From NCBI RefSeq assembly GCF_000430745.1, contig NZ_AUMP01000001.1:372001-436000 (forward strand): a DNA stretch of 64,000 nucleotides, in the 5' to 3' direction. Under the pieces are notes generated by a model, which saw only the letters and a list, made by a program, of their open reading frames with translations, was not told where the DNA came from and did not search any database. This stretch comes from Fictibacillus gelatini DSM 15865 (GTDB taxonomy: Bacteria; Bacillota; Bacilli; Bacillales; Fictibacillaceae). A program made the position numbers and the translations under genes. Within the stretch, counting starts at the first letter, position 1. Every line of letters begins with the position of its first letter. Shown piece after piece: positions 7,898 to 16,109 of the stretch.

Positions 7898-8815
7898 GTG
7901 GGAAAGGCTAAAGAGCATGCAGACATTATCGTGAATGGAAAAAGCGTTTCGATTACGAGTCCGGACAAACCGTTATGGCCGGAGAAAAATCTTCTTAAAA
8001 TTCATTACTTAGAATATTTAACGCAAATCGCCCCGTTCATCCTTCCATTTTTAAAAGACAGGACTTTAACGGTCATCCGCTACCCACATGGGGTTCATTC
8101 GGAGCGCTTTTTCCAAAAAAACTGTCCGGATTATGCCCCTGACTTTGTCCAAACGTTTAAAGAAGATGATATTAATTATGTCGTTTGTTCAGACTTGCCG
8201 ACATTATTATGGCTTGGCAACCAGCTTTCTTTTGAGCTGCATATCCCCTTTCGGACGATTCGTACGTTAAGACCTTCCGAAATCGTGATGGATCTTGATC
8301 CCCCATCGAGAGATGAATTTCACCTTTCCATCGAAGCAGCATTAATGATTAAAGAAATCAGCGATAAATTGAAACTGATATCCTTTGTGAAGACGAGCGG
8401 AAACAAAGGGATGCAAGTCTATTTCCCTTTGCCTGAACAAAAATATACGTTTGATGATACACGGAAATTCACAAAATTTATCGCGGACTATCTCGTTTCA
8501 AAAGAGCCTGGCTGGTTTACGACCGAGCGGCTGAAAAAAAACCGCGGAAAACGATGCTATATCGATTATGTCCAGCATGCGGAAGGAAAAACGATCATCG
8601 CTCCGTATTCCGTTCGCGGAAATGTGGAAGCGCTTGTCGCAACCCCGCTGTATTGGCATGAAGTGACCCGCAATTTGCGGCCGGAACACTTTCCGCTTGA
8701 GACAATTGTTGATCGGATAAAAAGAAACGGGGATCCCTTTGCCGATTTTTTTAAAACGAAAGCGGTTCAGCCGTTCACCCCGGTACTTAACTGGCTAAAA
8801 GGTCAAGGGGTGTAA
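7898..8815 (+). CDS. ligD: LigD polymerase/primase module
   Basis: 305-residue archaeo-eukaryotic-primase-type polymerase that fills or extends ends during end joining. The Asp pair of the metal site lies in VMDLDPPS, with HSERFFQKN upstream and the SGNKGMQVYFPL motif after it. The GTG start at 7898 has GGGAGG (7885-7890) at good spacing. A TTG at 7883 is in frame but overlaps that site. Ligase and polymerase share the reading frame and are separated by two in-frame TGA codons (7853, 7871). Last gene of the ku-cwlJ-lig-pol run. Confidence 0.92.
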   Translation: MGKAKEHADIIVNGKSVSITSPDKPLWPEKNLLKIHYLEYLTQIAPFILPFLKDRTLTVIRYPHGVHSERFFQKNCPDYAPDFVQTFKEDDINYVVCSDLPTLLWLGNQLSFELHIPFRTIRTLRPSEIVMDLDPPSRDEFHLSIEAALMIKEISDKLKLISFVKTSGNKGMQVYFPLPEQKYTFDDTRKFTKFIADYLVSKEPGWFTTERLKKNRGKRCYIDYVQHAEGKTIIAPYSVRGNVEALVATPLYWHEVTRNLRPEHFPLETIVDRIKRNGDPFADFFKTKAVQPFTPVLNWLKGQGV

Positions 8816-8851
8816 AAACAGCATGCGCATTAATTTTGCATGCTGTTTTTT
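8814..8851. terminator. Bidirectional terminator after the LigD genes
   Basis: AAAAACAGCATGC / GCATGCTGTTTTT with an 11-nt loop, serving the convergent polymerase and malR genes. Confidence 0.85.
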
Positions 8852-9867
8852 ACCTTTTGGCATGATTGGCGAAAGACGAGACGGTACGGAATTGTGATTT
8901 TCTTCAGTGGCCTCTCCGGTTCTTGAATCATCTCCATCAGACTGTTTGCCGCCTCATATCCGAGATCGAATATATTTATATCGACAGAGGTTAACGGTGG
9001 CGTCGAAAATTCGGATAACATGAGATTATTAAAACTTCCGATCGAAATATCTTCAGGTACAGCGATCCCCATATCCGACAACGTGCTTAAAACACCAAAA
9101 GCCATTAAATCGTCCATTACAAGAAGCGCTGTCGGCGGGCAGGAAAGCCCCATCAATTCCCTGACCGCTTCTTGCCCGCCTTCTTTCAGAAATTCTTCAT
9201 GGATAATGTACTGATCGTCATATGCAATTTCATGGCTCTTTAATGCTTTTTTGTATCCGAGCAATCGGTCAATCGTAACGACTAAATCCGGATTTCCTCC
9301 GACTAAGCCGATCCGCCGGTGTCCGAGCGAAATTAAATATTCGGTCATTTCCTTTGCCGCTTTGAAATTGTCATTATCGATAAATGAAATTTCCTGTTCA
9401 TTTTTAAATGGTTTCCCAATGACCGTAAACGGAAAACGCTGCTCCAATAAATAGTCCATTATTTGATCATCGACTTTTGAATAAAGTAAGATGATTCCAT
9501 CTACCCGTCTTCCCTGCACCATCCGGACGACTCCTTCGAAAATTTCTTCTTCCGTTGATCCTGTCGCCATATATAAGGCGTACTCATGCCGGTGGACATT
9601 CGTGCTTATTCCGCGGATCACTTCCGGAAAGAACGGATTTTGGAACGTTTTATCAGCGGCGCCCGGCATAACAAGCCCTATCGCCTGTGTGCTTTTGTTG
9701 GCAAGACTTCTTGCATTAAAATTCGGATGGTACCCTAATTGTTCCATCGCCTCTCTTACTTTCCGCTTTGTACGTTCCGATATGCGTGGATTGTTGGCTA
9801 TTACCCGGGAAACGGTTGATGGTGCTACATTGGCAAACTTTGCGACATCTTTTATGGTGACGGTCAT
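8830..9867 (-). CDS. malR: LacI-family repressor of maltodextrin genes, MalR-like
   Basis: 345 residues. The N-terminal LacI helix-turn-helix (VTIKDVAKFANVAPSTVSRVI) and hinge are followed by a periplasmic-binding-protein-like effector domain. It lies 16 bp after the glucosidase gene on the same strand, at the end of the malEFG-glucosidase unit, as MalR does in related bacilli. The likely operators are the TGCAA-n4-TTGCA sites in the malE/nplT intergenic region. The effector is presumably maltose or maltodextrin. Identity as MalR rests on context. Confidence 0.85.
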   Translation of the reverse strand: MTVTIKDVAKFANVAPSTVSRVIANNPRISERTKRKVREAMEQLGYHPNFNARSLANKSTQAIGLVMPGAADKTFQNPFFPEVIRGISTNVHRHEYALYMATGSTEEEIFEGVVRMVQGRRVDGIILLYSKVDDQIMDYLLEQRFPFTVIGKPFKNEQEISFIDNDNFKAAKEMTEYLISLGHRRIGLVGGNPDLVVTIDRLLGYKKALKSHEIAYDDQYIIHEEFLKEGGQEAVRELMGLSCPPTALLVMDDLMAFGVLSTLSDMGIAVPEDISIGSFNNLMLSEFSTPPLTSVDINIFDLGYEAANSLMEMIQEPERPLKKITIPYRLVFRQSCQKVKNSMQN

Positions 9868-9883
9868 TTAATGTCCCTACTTT

Positions 9884-12256
9884 CTAGTCCAGCTTTACGG
9901 TAATTACAGGCAAACGAGCTTCTCCATTCAACTGAGGGAGCTTTCGATCTTCGTTTATAATAATTTCAACATCTTCCGATACATTATGAAAAACAAATTC
10001 ATATTCCTTCCAGGTCGGCCTGAACCGGCCAGATGTATTTTCCATGTCTATTTTAATCAAATCTTTATTAAATGAACAACCTATTTTAAGCTCAAAGTAC
10101 TCTCCTTTTTCGAAAGCGAACGTTTCCCCATCATCTTCATAAAGGCAATATTCGCTTTTTCCATCGGGCGTTCCGTAAATGTGGAAGGTCATTTTCGTTT
10201 CCGGATCTGATGTTGACTGTTTTGCCGTGCCATGTGGAAGGATTGCACCTTCTTTTATAAAAATCGGCAACGTTTCTAGTGAAGCTTTATATAATCGATG
10301 CCCCCCTCCTTCATAGCGTTCATCCGTCCAATAATCGATCCAATTTCCTTCCGGCAAATAGACAACTCGATGAGATGTTCCCGGTTGAAGTATTGGAGCA
10401 ATCATGACCGTGCTCCCAAGCATAAACTGGTCCGATAGGTTTAGCACATTTTCATCATCAGCATATTCCATTAAAAGTGGGCGCATTATCGGTAATCCAG
10501 TACTCGCCGCCTCCTTAAATAATGTGTAAAGATGCGGCAGCCACCTGTAGCGAAGCTCGATATAGCGCTTTATGATCCGCTCCGCTTCTTCACCAAATGC
10601 CCACGGCTCCTGCCTCTTTGATTCAATCGCGCTATGATTCCGGAAAAATGGCGTAAAGGCGCCGACCTGGGTCCAGCGAATCAGAAGCTCCTTTGTCGTA
10701 TCATGGGCAAATCCGCCGACATCGGGACCGGCAAATGGCACTCCCGATAATCCTAAATTCATGCACATTGGCAGCGACAACGCGAGATGTTCCCAAAAGC
10801 TGCGGTTGTCGCCCGTCCAAACGGCAGCGTACCGCTGCACCCCTGCATAGCCGGCTCGCGTAAGCAAAAAGGGCCGCCTCCCATGAAGCAACTCTTTTAA
10901 TCCAGTGTAAGTCGCTTCGCCCATAAGGAGACCGTATATGTTATGCATTTGCCGGTGTGTTTGCGGATTGCCGTCATTGCCATGCATCACTTTTACATCC
11001 ATCGTCTTCGTTTCATTAAAAACAGCCGGTTCATTCATATCATTCCAAATGCCGCAAATTCCGAGGTCGGTATAAACTTGATGCTTCTCTCCCCACCATT
11101 TGCGCGTTTTCGTATTTGTAAAATCAGGGAAAGCTGAATTTCCCGGCCAAACGTCGCCGTGGTAAATATCGCCATGCAAATATTTGCAGAAATGATCCCC
11201 ATAAACCCCTTCTTGATAAAGGAAATATTCCGGGTCTTCTTTTACGCCGGGATCGACGATTGGCACGACGCGAATCCCCTTTTCTTTCAATTCGGCAATT
11301 AATCTCCCCGGGTCCGGGAAACGTTCGCCATCAAACGTAAAGATGCGGTAGCCGTCCATATAATGAATGTCTAAATGGATCACATCAAGCGGAATTTCTT
11401 TTGCACGAAACGTCTCGGCAAGTTCCCTTACTTCTGTTTCCGATTGGTAGCTGTATCGTGACTGGTGGTAGCCTAACGACCATTTTGGCGGAAGCGGCGC
11501 TCTGCCGGTTAAATGGGTATATTGCTCGACAACCGCTTTCGGAGACCGTCCGGCCATCACATAATAATCGAGCTGGCCGCTTTCAGCGGCAAATGAATAG
11601 GTCTTCCCTCCCTCTCTCATATCAAATGTCGTCTTGCCTGTATGATCAAAAAAGATGCCGTGGGCTTTGCCTTCTCGAAGGGTCATGAAAAAAGGAATGG
11701 AAACATAAAGCGTATCGGTTTCCGGATTATGAGGGGCGTACATATCTGTGTTCCACATAACCATTTTTTCCCCGCGCTTATTGAGAAAGCCCGTTTTTTC
11801 GCCAAAGCCGTAATAGTTATCATCTTCATCCATTTCTTTATAGCAAATGACTTCTTTTTTTTCATTGTATGCCATTCCTAAATCGCCTTCACGAACGAGC
11901 AAATTTCCGGTCTCGTCGTAAAACGAAAGACGAAAAGGCTGTTTTTGTACAACGACTGCAAGACGTTCGGAGCAAATGTGAAGTTGATGTTCCTCTTCCT
12001 TTACTTGAATGCCTACTTCCTCCGGGGCCGCGACAACCGCCAAACTGGTTTCCAATCGCAGCTGCCCGGAAGGATTCATAACGACACGCGTAATATCCTT
12101 GCGATAAAAAAGAAGTGCGACATTCCCGCGTTTGCATGCAAATTCAAAACGATTTTCAGTTTGCTTAAACGATTTCATATTCCCAATGTCGATGTGCGAT
12201 GAATGAACCGATTGATTTGTGTTTCCCGGATGAATCGCAAAACTCGTATCTAGCAT
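9884..12256 (-). CDS. GH31 alpha-glucosidase
   Basis: 790-residue cytoplasmic glycoside hydrolase that releases glucose from the non-reducing ends of alpha-glucosides. An N-terminal beta domain precedes the (beta/alpha)8 barrel. The nucleophile is Asp406 in GIWNDMNEP and the acid/base is Asp483 in WTGDNRSFW. No signal peptide. The start at 12256 is kept because the N-terminus (LDTSFAIHP) fits the family, though the ribosome site is poor. It was probably co-transcribed with malEFG, but a TnpB element now lies between, and I see no convincing promoter directly upstream. Confidence 0.92.
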   Translation of the reverse strand: MLDTSFAIHPGNTNQSVHSSHIDIGNMKSFKQTENRFEFACKRGNVALLFYRKDITRVVMNPSGQLRLETSLAVVAAPEEVGIQVKEEEHQLHICSERLAVVVQKQPFRLSFYDETGNLLVREGDLGMAYNEKKEVICYKEMDEDDNYYGFGEKTGFLNKRGEKMVMWNTDMYAPHNPETDTLYVSIPFFMTLREGKAHGIFFDHTGKTTFDMREGGKTYSFAAESGQLDYYVMAGRSPKAVVEQYTHLTGRAPLPPKWSLGYHQSRYSYQSETEVRELAETFRAKEIPLDVIHLDIHYMDGYRIFTFDGERFPDPGRLIAELKEKGIRVVPIVDPGVKEDPEYFLYQEGVYGDHFCKYLHGDIYHGDVWPGNSAFPDFTNTKTRKWWGEKHQVYTDLGICGIWNDMNEPAVFNETKTMDVKVMHGNDGNPQTHRQMHNIYGLLMGEATYTGLKELLHGRRPFLLTRAGYAGVQRYAAVWTGDNRSFWEHLALSLPMCMNLGLSGVPFAGPDVGGFAHDTTKELLIRWTQVGAFTPFFRNHSAIESKRQEPWAFGEEAERIIKRYIELRYRWLPHLYTLFKEAASTGLPIMRPLLMEYADDENVLNLSDQFMLGSTVMIAPILQPGTSHRVVYLPEGNWIDYWTDERYEGGGHRLYKASLETLPIFIKEGAILPHGTAKQSTSDPETKMTFHIYGTPDGKSEYCLYEDDGETFAFEKGEYFELKIGCSFNKDLIKIDMENTSGRFRPTWKEYEFVFHNVSEDVEIIINEDRKLPQLNGEARLPVITVKLD

Positions 12257-12395
12257 AATATCCCGTTGCCAAAACCTTATAAAACTCTACAAAGCTTTGT
12301 TTGCTTCCCTGTTCATCGTGTCTGATTTTGCCGAAGCTACTCTCATTTGATATGATACTCCGAGGGCGTAAATTCGGATACAACGAATCCTACAT

Positions 12396-12430
12396 ATTAG
12401 TAGTGTCTTGCAGATGACTAGACTACTAAT
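12396..12430 (-). ncRNA. Hairpin at the 3' end of tnpB, candidate part of an omega (guide) RNA
   Basis: ATTAGTAGT (12396-12404) pairs with ACTACTAAT (12422-12430), with an inner GTC/GAC pairing. It overlaps the tnpB stop codon at 12418-12420. In IS200/IS605-type elements the guide RNA spans the end of tnpB and the right end, so position and structure fit. The exact RNA ends and guide are not resolved. Confidence 0.45.
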
Positions 12431-13539
12431 TTTCCATAGTTTGCAAGATTGATGGCAGCATTTATATCACGATCCATTTCTAAACCACAAGTGCACGTGT
12501 AAACTCGATCAGAAAGTTTTAAGTCTTTCTTAATCGACCCACAACTAGAACACATTTTTGATGATGGATACCATTTATCCACTTCGACAAACGTTATTCC
12601 ATACTTCTCGCACTTGTACTGTAGTTTAACTTTGAAGTCATATAACTTCTGTTGCCCGATCGCTTTTGCTAAATGCTTATTTTTCATCAACCCTTTCACA
12701 TTCAATGTTTCCACGACTACTGCGCCAGGTTTGGTTTTCACGATAGCGCATGTCACCTGGTGAATGTGATTATTACGGATGTTTGTAAGCTTTCGTTGCA
12801 CTAAACGAATTTTCTTTTCGTGTTTTATAATGTTGCTTGTTTTGACGAAACGGTTCCCCTCCTTATTCATTTCATATTTACGAGAAACCCTGCGCTGCAA
12901 CCGACGAAGGTGTTTCTCTGCCTTTTTCACTGTTCTTGTCTTGTTAATATTCTTAAACACCATTCCATTAGAACATACCGCTAATTCTTTTACTCCAACA
13001 TCTATACCTAAAGTTTCATTTGTCAACTCTTGCTTTGGATTTTCTTGTTCAATCCCCACCGACAAGTACCAATACTTCCCGTCAAAACTGATTCGAGGAT
13101 TTTTGTATTTCACGCCTATAGGTACTTGTTCAGATATTTGAATCCAACCCACTTTTTCAATCAAAACTGAATCTTTCTTTACTTTTAGCTTTACATTATC
13201 ATTGTAAAAAGATGGTTTTGATTTCTTTTTGTTTTTAAAGCGTGGTTGATCAGCCAATCCCTTAAAGAACTTCTTATACGCATCACAAGCATCTTTAACC
13301 GCTTGCTTTGCAACATTATTGGAAACATCGTTCAGCCAAGAAAAATCTTGCTGTTTCTTTAATCGTGTCAACTCTTTTCTTAAATCTACGTCAGAAATAA
13401 ATGTACCGCCATGCTTATAACTTTCTTCTTGTTTAAAAAGAGCCCAGTTATATACCCATCTGGCTGTTCCAACTGATTTCCATAACAGATTTTCTTGTTC
13501 GAAAGTTGGCTTCAATCTAACCTTTTTCGCAAGTATCAA
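12418..13539 (-). CDS. tnpB: RNA-guided endonuclease TnpB (IS200/IS605, IS1341 group)
   Basis: 373 residues. An N-terminal helix-turn-helix/oligonucleotide-binding region (KKVRLKPTFEQENLLWKSVGTARWVYNWAL) precedes a RuvC nuclease with all three acidic residues: Asp in LGIDVGVKELAV, Glu in VVVETLNVKGL, and Asp in MDRDINAAINL. A zinc ribbon CSSCG...YTCTCG is inserted. The RuvC triad is intact, so this is not a TldR-type dead relative. TTG at 13539 is the preferred start, since GGGAGG is 8 nt upstream; the GTG at 13548 overlaps that site. TnpB cuts DNA guided by RNA from its own 3' end. Confidence 0.93.
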   Translation of the reverse strand: MILAKKVRLKPTFEQENLLWKSVGTARWVYNWALFKQEESYKHGGTFISDVDLRKELTRLKKQQDFSWLNDVSNNVAKQAVKDACDAYKKFFKGLADQPRFKNKKKSKPSFYNDNVKLKVKKDSVLIEKVGWIQISEQVPIGVKYKNPRISFDGKYWYLSVGIEQENPKQELTNETLGIDVGVKELAVCSNGMVFKNINKTRTVKKAEKHLRRLQRRVSRKYEMNKEGNRFVKTSNIIKHEKKIRLVQRKLTNIRNNHIHQVTCAIVKTKPGAVVVETLNVKGLMKNKHLAKAIGQQKLYDFKVKLQYKCEKYGITFVEVDKWYPSSKMCSSCGSIKKDLKLSDRVYTCTCGLEMDRDINAAINLANYGKLVV

Positions 13540-13570
13540 AAAATTCACCTCCCTATTTTTAATTACGCCT

Positions 13571-13596
13571 AAACTACTTGTAGTTGCAAGTAGTTT
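13571..13596. promoter_or_regulatory. 26-bp dyad between tnpB and the RHH gene
   Basis: AAACTACTTG (13571-13580) and CAAGTAGTTT (13587-13596) are perfect inverted 10-mers around TAGTTG. It may be the RHH operator, an element hairpin, or both. The TTGCAA inside it (13584-13589) is its own reverse complement. Confidence 0.65.
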
Positions 13597-13612
13597 GTAT
13601 TAAAGATATAAT
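13584..13612 (+). promoter_or_regulatory. Promoter of the RHH gene
   Basis: TTGCAA (13584-13589), 17 bp spacer, TATAAT (13607-13612). The -35 lies in the dyad. Read on the other strand, the same TTGCAA stands 18 bp before a TAATTA and could be the -35 of tnpB. Confidence 0.65.
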
Positions 13613-13630
13613 TAAAACGAGGTGATTACA

Positions 13631-13798
13631 ATGAAGCCATCAAGAGGATTGAAAACAAGAACCCCTCTTTCAAATGCAATAAAAACGGAATTATATATGG
13701 CTTTAAAGGAGCTATCAGAACAAACTAAAGTACCAATATCAAAGCTCCTGGATGAAGCCATTGAAGATTTATTAACTAAGCGGCAAAAACCCTGTTAA
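13631..13798 (+). CDS. Small ribbon-helix-helix protein associated with TnpB (55 aa)
   Basis: ATG at 13631 follows CGAGGTGAT. The 55-residue product has a basic start (MKPSRGLKTRTPLSNAI), a beta-like segment and two predicted helices (ELYMALKELSEQTK and SKLLDEAIEDLLTK), the layout of a dimeric ribbon-helix-helix DNA-binding protein. It is divergent from tnpB with a dyad in the shared promoter, so autoregulation and control of tnpB are plausible. Similar short RHH proteins next to tnpB occur in Bacillaceae elements, as far as I recall. No function is proven. Confidence 0.8.
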   Translation: MKPSRGLKTRTPLSNAIKTELYMALKELSEQTKVPISKLLDEAIEDLLTKRQKPC

Positions 13799-13814
13799 TT
13801 AATAGCAGGGTTTT
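13786..13814 (+). terminator. Terminator of the RHH gene
   Basis: AAAACCCTG / CAGGGTTTT with an 11-nt loop. It begins inside the last codons of the gene. Confidence 0.75.
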
Positions 13815-13847
13815 ATAATCTTTTGCAAATTTCCTTTAAACAGTTAA

Positions 13848-13856
13848 CCCCCCCCC
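13848..13856. repeat. C9 homopolymer
   Basis: Nine consecutive C in the spacer between the RHH gene and malG; slippage-prone. On the minus strand it falls in the malG 3' region, between the loose inverted copies AAACAG and CTGTTT. Confidence 0.6.
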
Positions 13857-13882
13857 GCTTTATCTGTTTTCAGTTTGAAACA

Positions 13883-14719
13883 TTAGCCTTTTGTTCCTCC
13901 TGCCGTTAAGCCGGAAACGAAATAACGCTGCAAGGCTATAAATAAAATCGCAATCGGAATGGCAATCAAGACCGAGCCTGCGGCGAACAACGTAAATTGG
14001 TTGCCGAATTCGTCCGATACCATGTTAAAAAGACCAACGGCCAGTGTTTGCTTCTCATCCGACCGCAGCAAAATTGAAGCAAGTATAAAGTCGGCAAACG
14101 GCGAAATAAAACTGAACAGCGCAATGACTGCCAGTATCGGTTTAGAAAGCGGCAATATAATTTTGAAAAAGATGACAAGATGGCCGGCACCGTCAATTCG
14201 GGCCGATTCATCCAATTCTTTCGGGATCGTGTCATAATACCCTTTCGCGAGCCACGTATTCATCGGAATCAACCCGCCGACATAGACAAGGATGAGGGCA
14301 AGATGGGTATCAAGGAGCCCGACAAGATTGGCCAAAATATAAATGGCTAAAATCGCGACAAACTGCGGCACCATTTGCAAAATTAAAAAAAGCATCAGCC
14401 CGTTCTTCCGTCCGACAAAGCGATAACGAGAAAAGGCGTAGGCGGTCAAGCCGATAAAAATGACGGACAGGCTCATTGTACACACACATATTTTCAATGT
14501 ATTCCAATACCATGTGACATACTCTGTTTTTGTAAACAATTCTTTATAATGGCTAAACGTTGCGTGTTCCGGTATAATCGTCGAGCTTGTCAGGCTGTTG
14601 CCAGGATTAAGCGAAGAACCGACGACCCAGAGGAGCGGGTAAATGACAATAAGGGCGGCAACGCAAAGGATGAGATACGTAAACGACAGGCGAATCCATT
14701 TTGCTTGTTTCATTTTCAT
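13883..14719 (-). CDS. malG: Maltodextrin ABC transporter permease MalG/MdxG
   Basis: 278-residue inner-membrane permease with six predicted transmembrane helices. The EAA loop that docks the ATPase is ESARIDGAGHLVIFFKIILPL. With MalF it forms the channel for maltodextrins delivered by MalE. The start at 14719 has GGAAGGTG, which overlaps the end of malF; the genes are 3 bp apart. No ATPase gene is present, so a shared MsmX-type ATPase from elsewhere is expected. It was probably followed by the glucosidase before the TnpB insertion. Confidence 0.92.
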   Translation of the reverse strand: MKMKQAKWIRLSFTYLILCVAALIVIYPLLWVVGSSLNPGNSLTSSTIIPEHATFSHYKELFTKTEYVTWYWNTLKICVCTMSLSVIFIGLTAYAFSRYRFVGRKNGLMLFLILQMVPQFVAILAIYILANLVGLLDTHLALILVYVGGLIPMNTWLAKGYYDTIPKELDESARIDGAGHLVIFFKIILPLSKPILAVIALFSFISPFADFILASILLRSDEKQTLAVGLFNMVSDEFGNQFTLFAAGSVLIAIPIAILFIALQRYFVSGLTAGGTKG

Positions 14720-14722
14720 TTC

Positions 14723-16042
14723 TTACACCTTCCCTTCATCCTTAAACGCTTTCGTTCTCCTGAAGTTAAAGAGCGCGACCAGAATTACGATGATCGATAA
14801 CACTACAGTAACCGCAGCCGCTTTCGAATATTGGGCCGACGTCATTGTCATCTGGTAGATCCAGGAAATCAGTATGTCCGTTCCCCCTGCGTTTTGACTG
14901 GCGACGGCAGGCCCCCCTGAGTTAAACAGATAAATGACATTAAAGTTGTTAAAGTTAAACGTATATTGCGTAATTAAAATCGGCGCTGTCGAATATAAAA
15001 CCATTGGAAGCGTAATCGTCCGGAATTTATCCCAGCTCGTTGCCCCATCGATCGTCGCCGCCTCGTACAATTCATTTGGGATGGATTGCAATACGCCTGT
15101 CGTCATCGCCATCACAAATGGAAACCCGAGCCATGTTTGAATGAATATAAGAGCAACTTTCGTCCAAAATGGGTCGGTGAGCCACGGAATGTCTTTTACT
15201 CCAAAGAAGGCGAGTACGTCATGATTGATGGCCCCGAACGAATCATTGAACATTCCGCTAAAGACGAGAATCGATACGAAGGCTGGAACCGCCCATGGAA
15301 GTATAAGAATCGTGCGAAACAGCCCTTTAAGCTTTACATCTTTTTGATTCATCATGACAGCAAGCCCAATACCGACAGCAATCTGAAGCGTTGTCGCCGT
15401 AAATGTCCAAATGATTGTCCACGAAAAGACGGAGACAAACGTTTCCCGCCAAATATCAAGCTTGAACATATCAATAAAATTTTGAAAGCCGACCCAATCT
15501 ACGAGTTTTGCAGGCGGAGAATGGTATAAATCATAGTTGGTAAAGGCAAGAAAGACCATAAATAGAATCGGAAAAATGACAACAAAGATGAGCAGAAAAA
15601 AGCCGGGTGTAACAAGCAGATAAGGAAAGCCTTTGTCGATTGTGTGCTGGTACTGCTCTCTTAGCGTGCAGGGCCGCATGCCGGCATCGCGCTTTTTACC
15701 AGTTTGATAGGCATCGTATAAATTAAATGCATAAAAGGCGACCCCGATCGTAATAACAATAAGGGCAATAATTCCTTCGACAAGCAAAAAAATCGAATGA
15801 TCCCGCGGCAGTTCAGTCCCGAGTGTAACGATTCCCCAGAGCCCCATATTTAATAGATTTGAAAATACAGCAACATAAGATGCAGTAAGGGTAAGAAACA
15901 AGATCCCTTTAACCCATTGCTTATGATAAAGCTGGCCTAAACCAGGGATGATGGATAAAATAACGGCCGTTTTCCTATGATTGGATTGATAGTGAAAGCT
16001 TTTATTTTGTGCGGATTTTATATTCTGCGGCACTGCTTCCAT
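14723..16042 (-). CDS. malF: Maltodextrin ABC transporter permease MalF/MdxF
   Basis: 439-residue permease. An N-terminal segment with about three membrane helices, including a short TM2-like start (ILSIIPGLGQLYHKQWVKG), precedes the canonical six-helix permease domain. The EAA loop reads EAATIDGATSWDKFRTITLPM. GGAGAGG precedes the ATG. It lies between malE and malG in a tight operon. An intercistronic hairpin in front of it should lower its expression relative to malE. Confidence 0.92.
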   Translation of the reverse strand: MEAVPQNIKSAQNKSFHYQSNHRKTAVILSIIPGLGQLYHKQWVKGILFLTLTASYVAVFSNLLNMGLWGIVTLGTELPRDHSIFLLVEGIIALIVITIGVAFYAFNLYDAYQTGKKRDAGMRPCTLREQYQHTIDKGFPYLLVTPGFFLLIFVVIFPILFMVFLAFTNYDLYHSPPAKLVDWVGFQNFIDMFKLDIWRETFVSVFSWTIIWTFTATTLQIAVGIGLAVMMNQKDVKLKGLFRTILILPWAVPAFVSILVFSGMFNDSFGAINHDVLAFFGVKDIPWLTDPFWTKVALIFIQTWLGFPFVMAMTTGVLQSIPNELYEAATIDGATSWDKFRTITLPMVLYSTAPILITQYTFNFNNFNVIYLFNSGGPAVASQNAGGTDILISWIYQMTMTSAQYSKAAAVTVVLSIIVILVALFNFRRTKAFKDEGKV

Positions 16043-16074
16043 ATACGCCTCTCCTTTCCGACGTTGAAATAAGA

Positions 16075-16101
16075 GAGAAAGCAGCCAGGCACTGCTTTCT
16101 C
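16075..16101 (-). terminator. Intercistronic hairpin between malE and malF (attenuating, not full terminator)
   Basis: GAGAAAGCAG / CTGCTTTCTC, 10-bp stem, 7-nt loop, no T run. Such hairpins stabilise the binding-protein message and reduce permease expression. Confidence 0.6.
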
Positions 16102-16109
16102 AAACAAAA

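Larger units (their letters stand above)
12396..13814 (-). mobile_element. TnpB-type (IS1341-like) element with RHH passenger gene, minimum extent
   Basis: It contains intact tnpB, a divergent ribbon-helix-helix gene, a 26-bp dyad between them and a hairpin at the right end. No tnpA transposase is present, so it could move only with TnpA supplied in trans. It lies between malG and the alpha-glucosidase. Outer boundaries are not visible: IS605-family ends carry no long inverted repeats or target duplication. Confidence 0.7.

Noticed and set aside
12418-13539. TldR-type nuclease-dead TnpB repressor
   Set aside because: All three RuvC acidic residues and the zinc ribbon are intact, so it should be an active nuclease.
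12418-13798. Complete autonomous IS605 element
   Set aside because: No tnpA (HUH transposase) gene exists in the region; the only second gene is the RHH protein.
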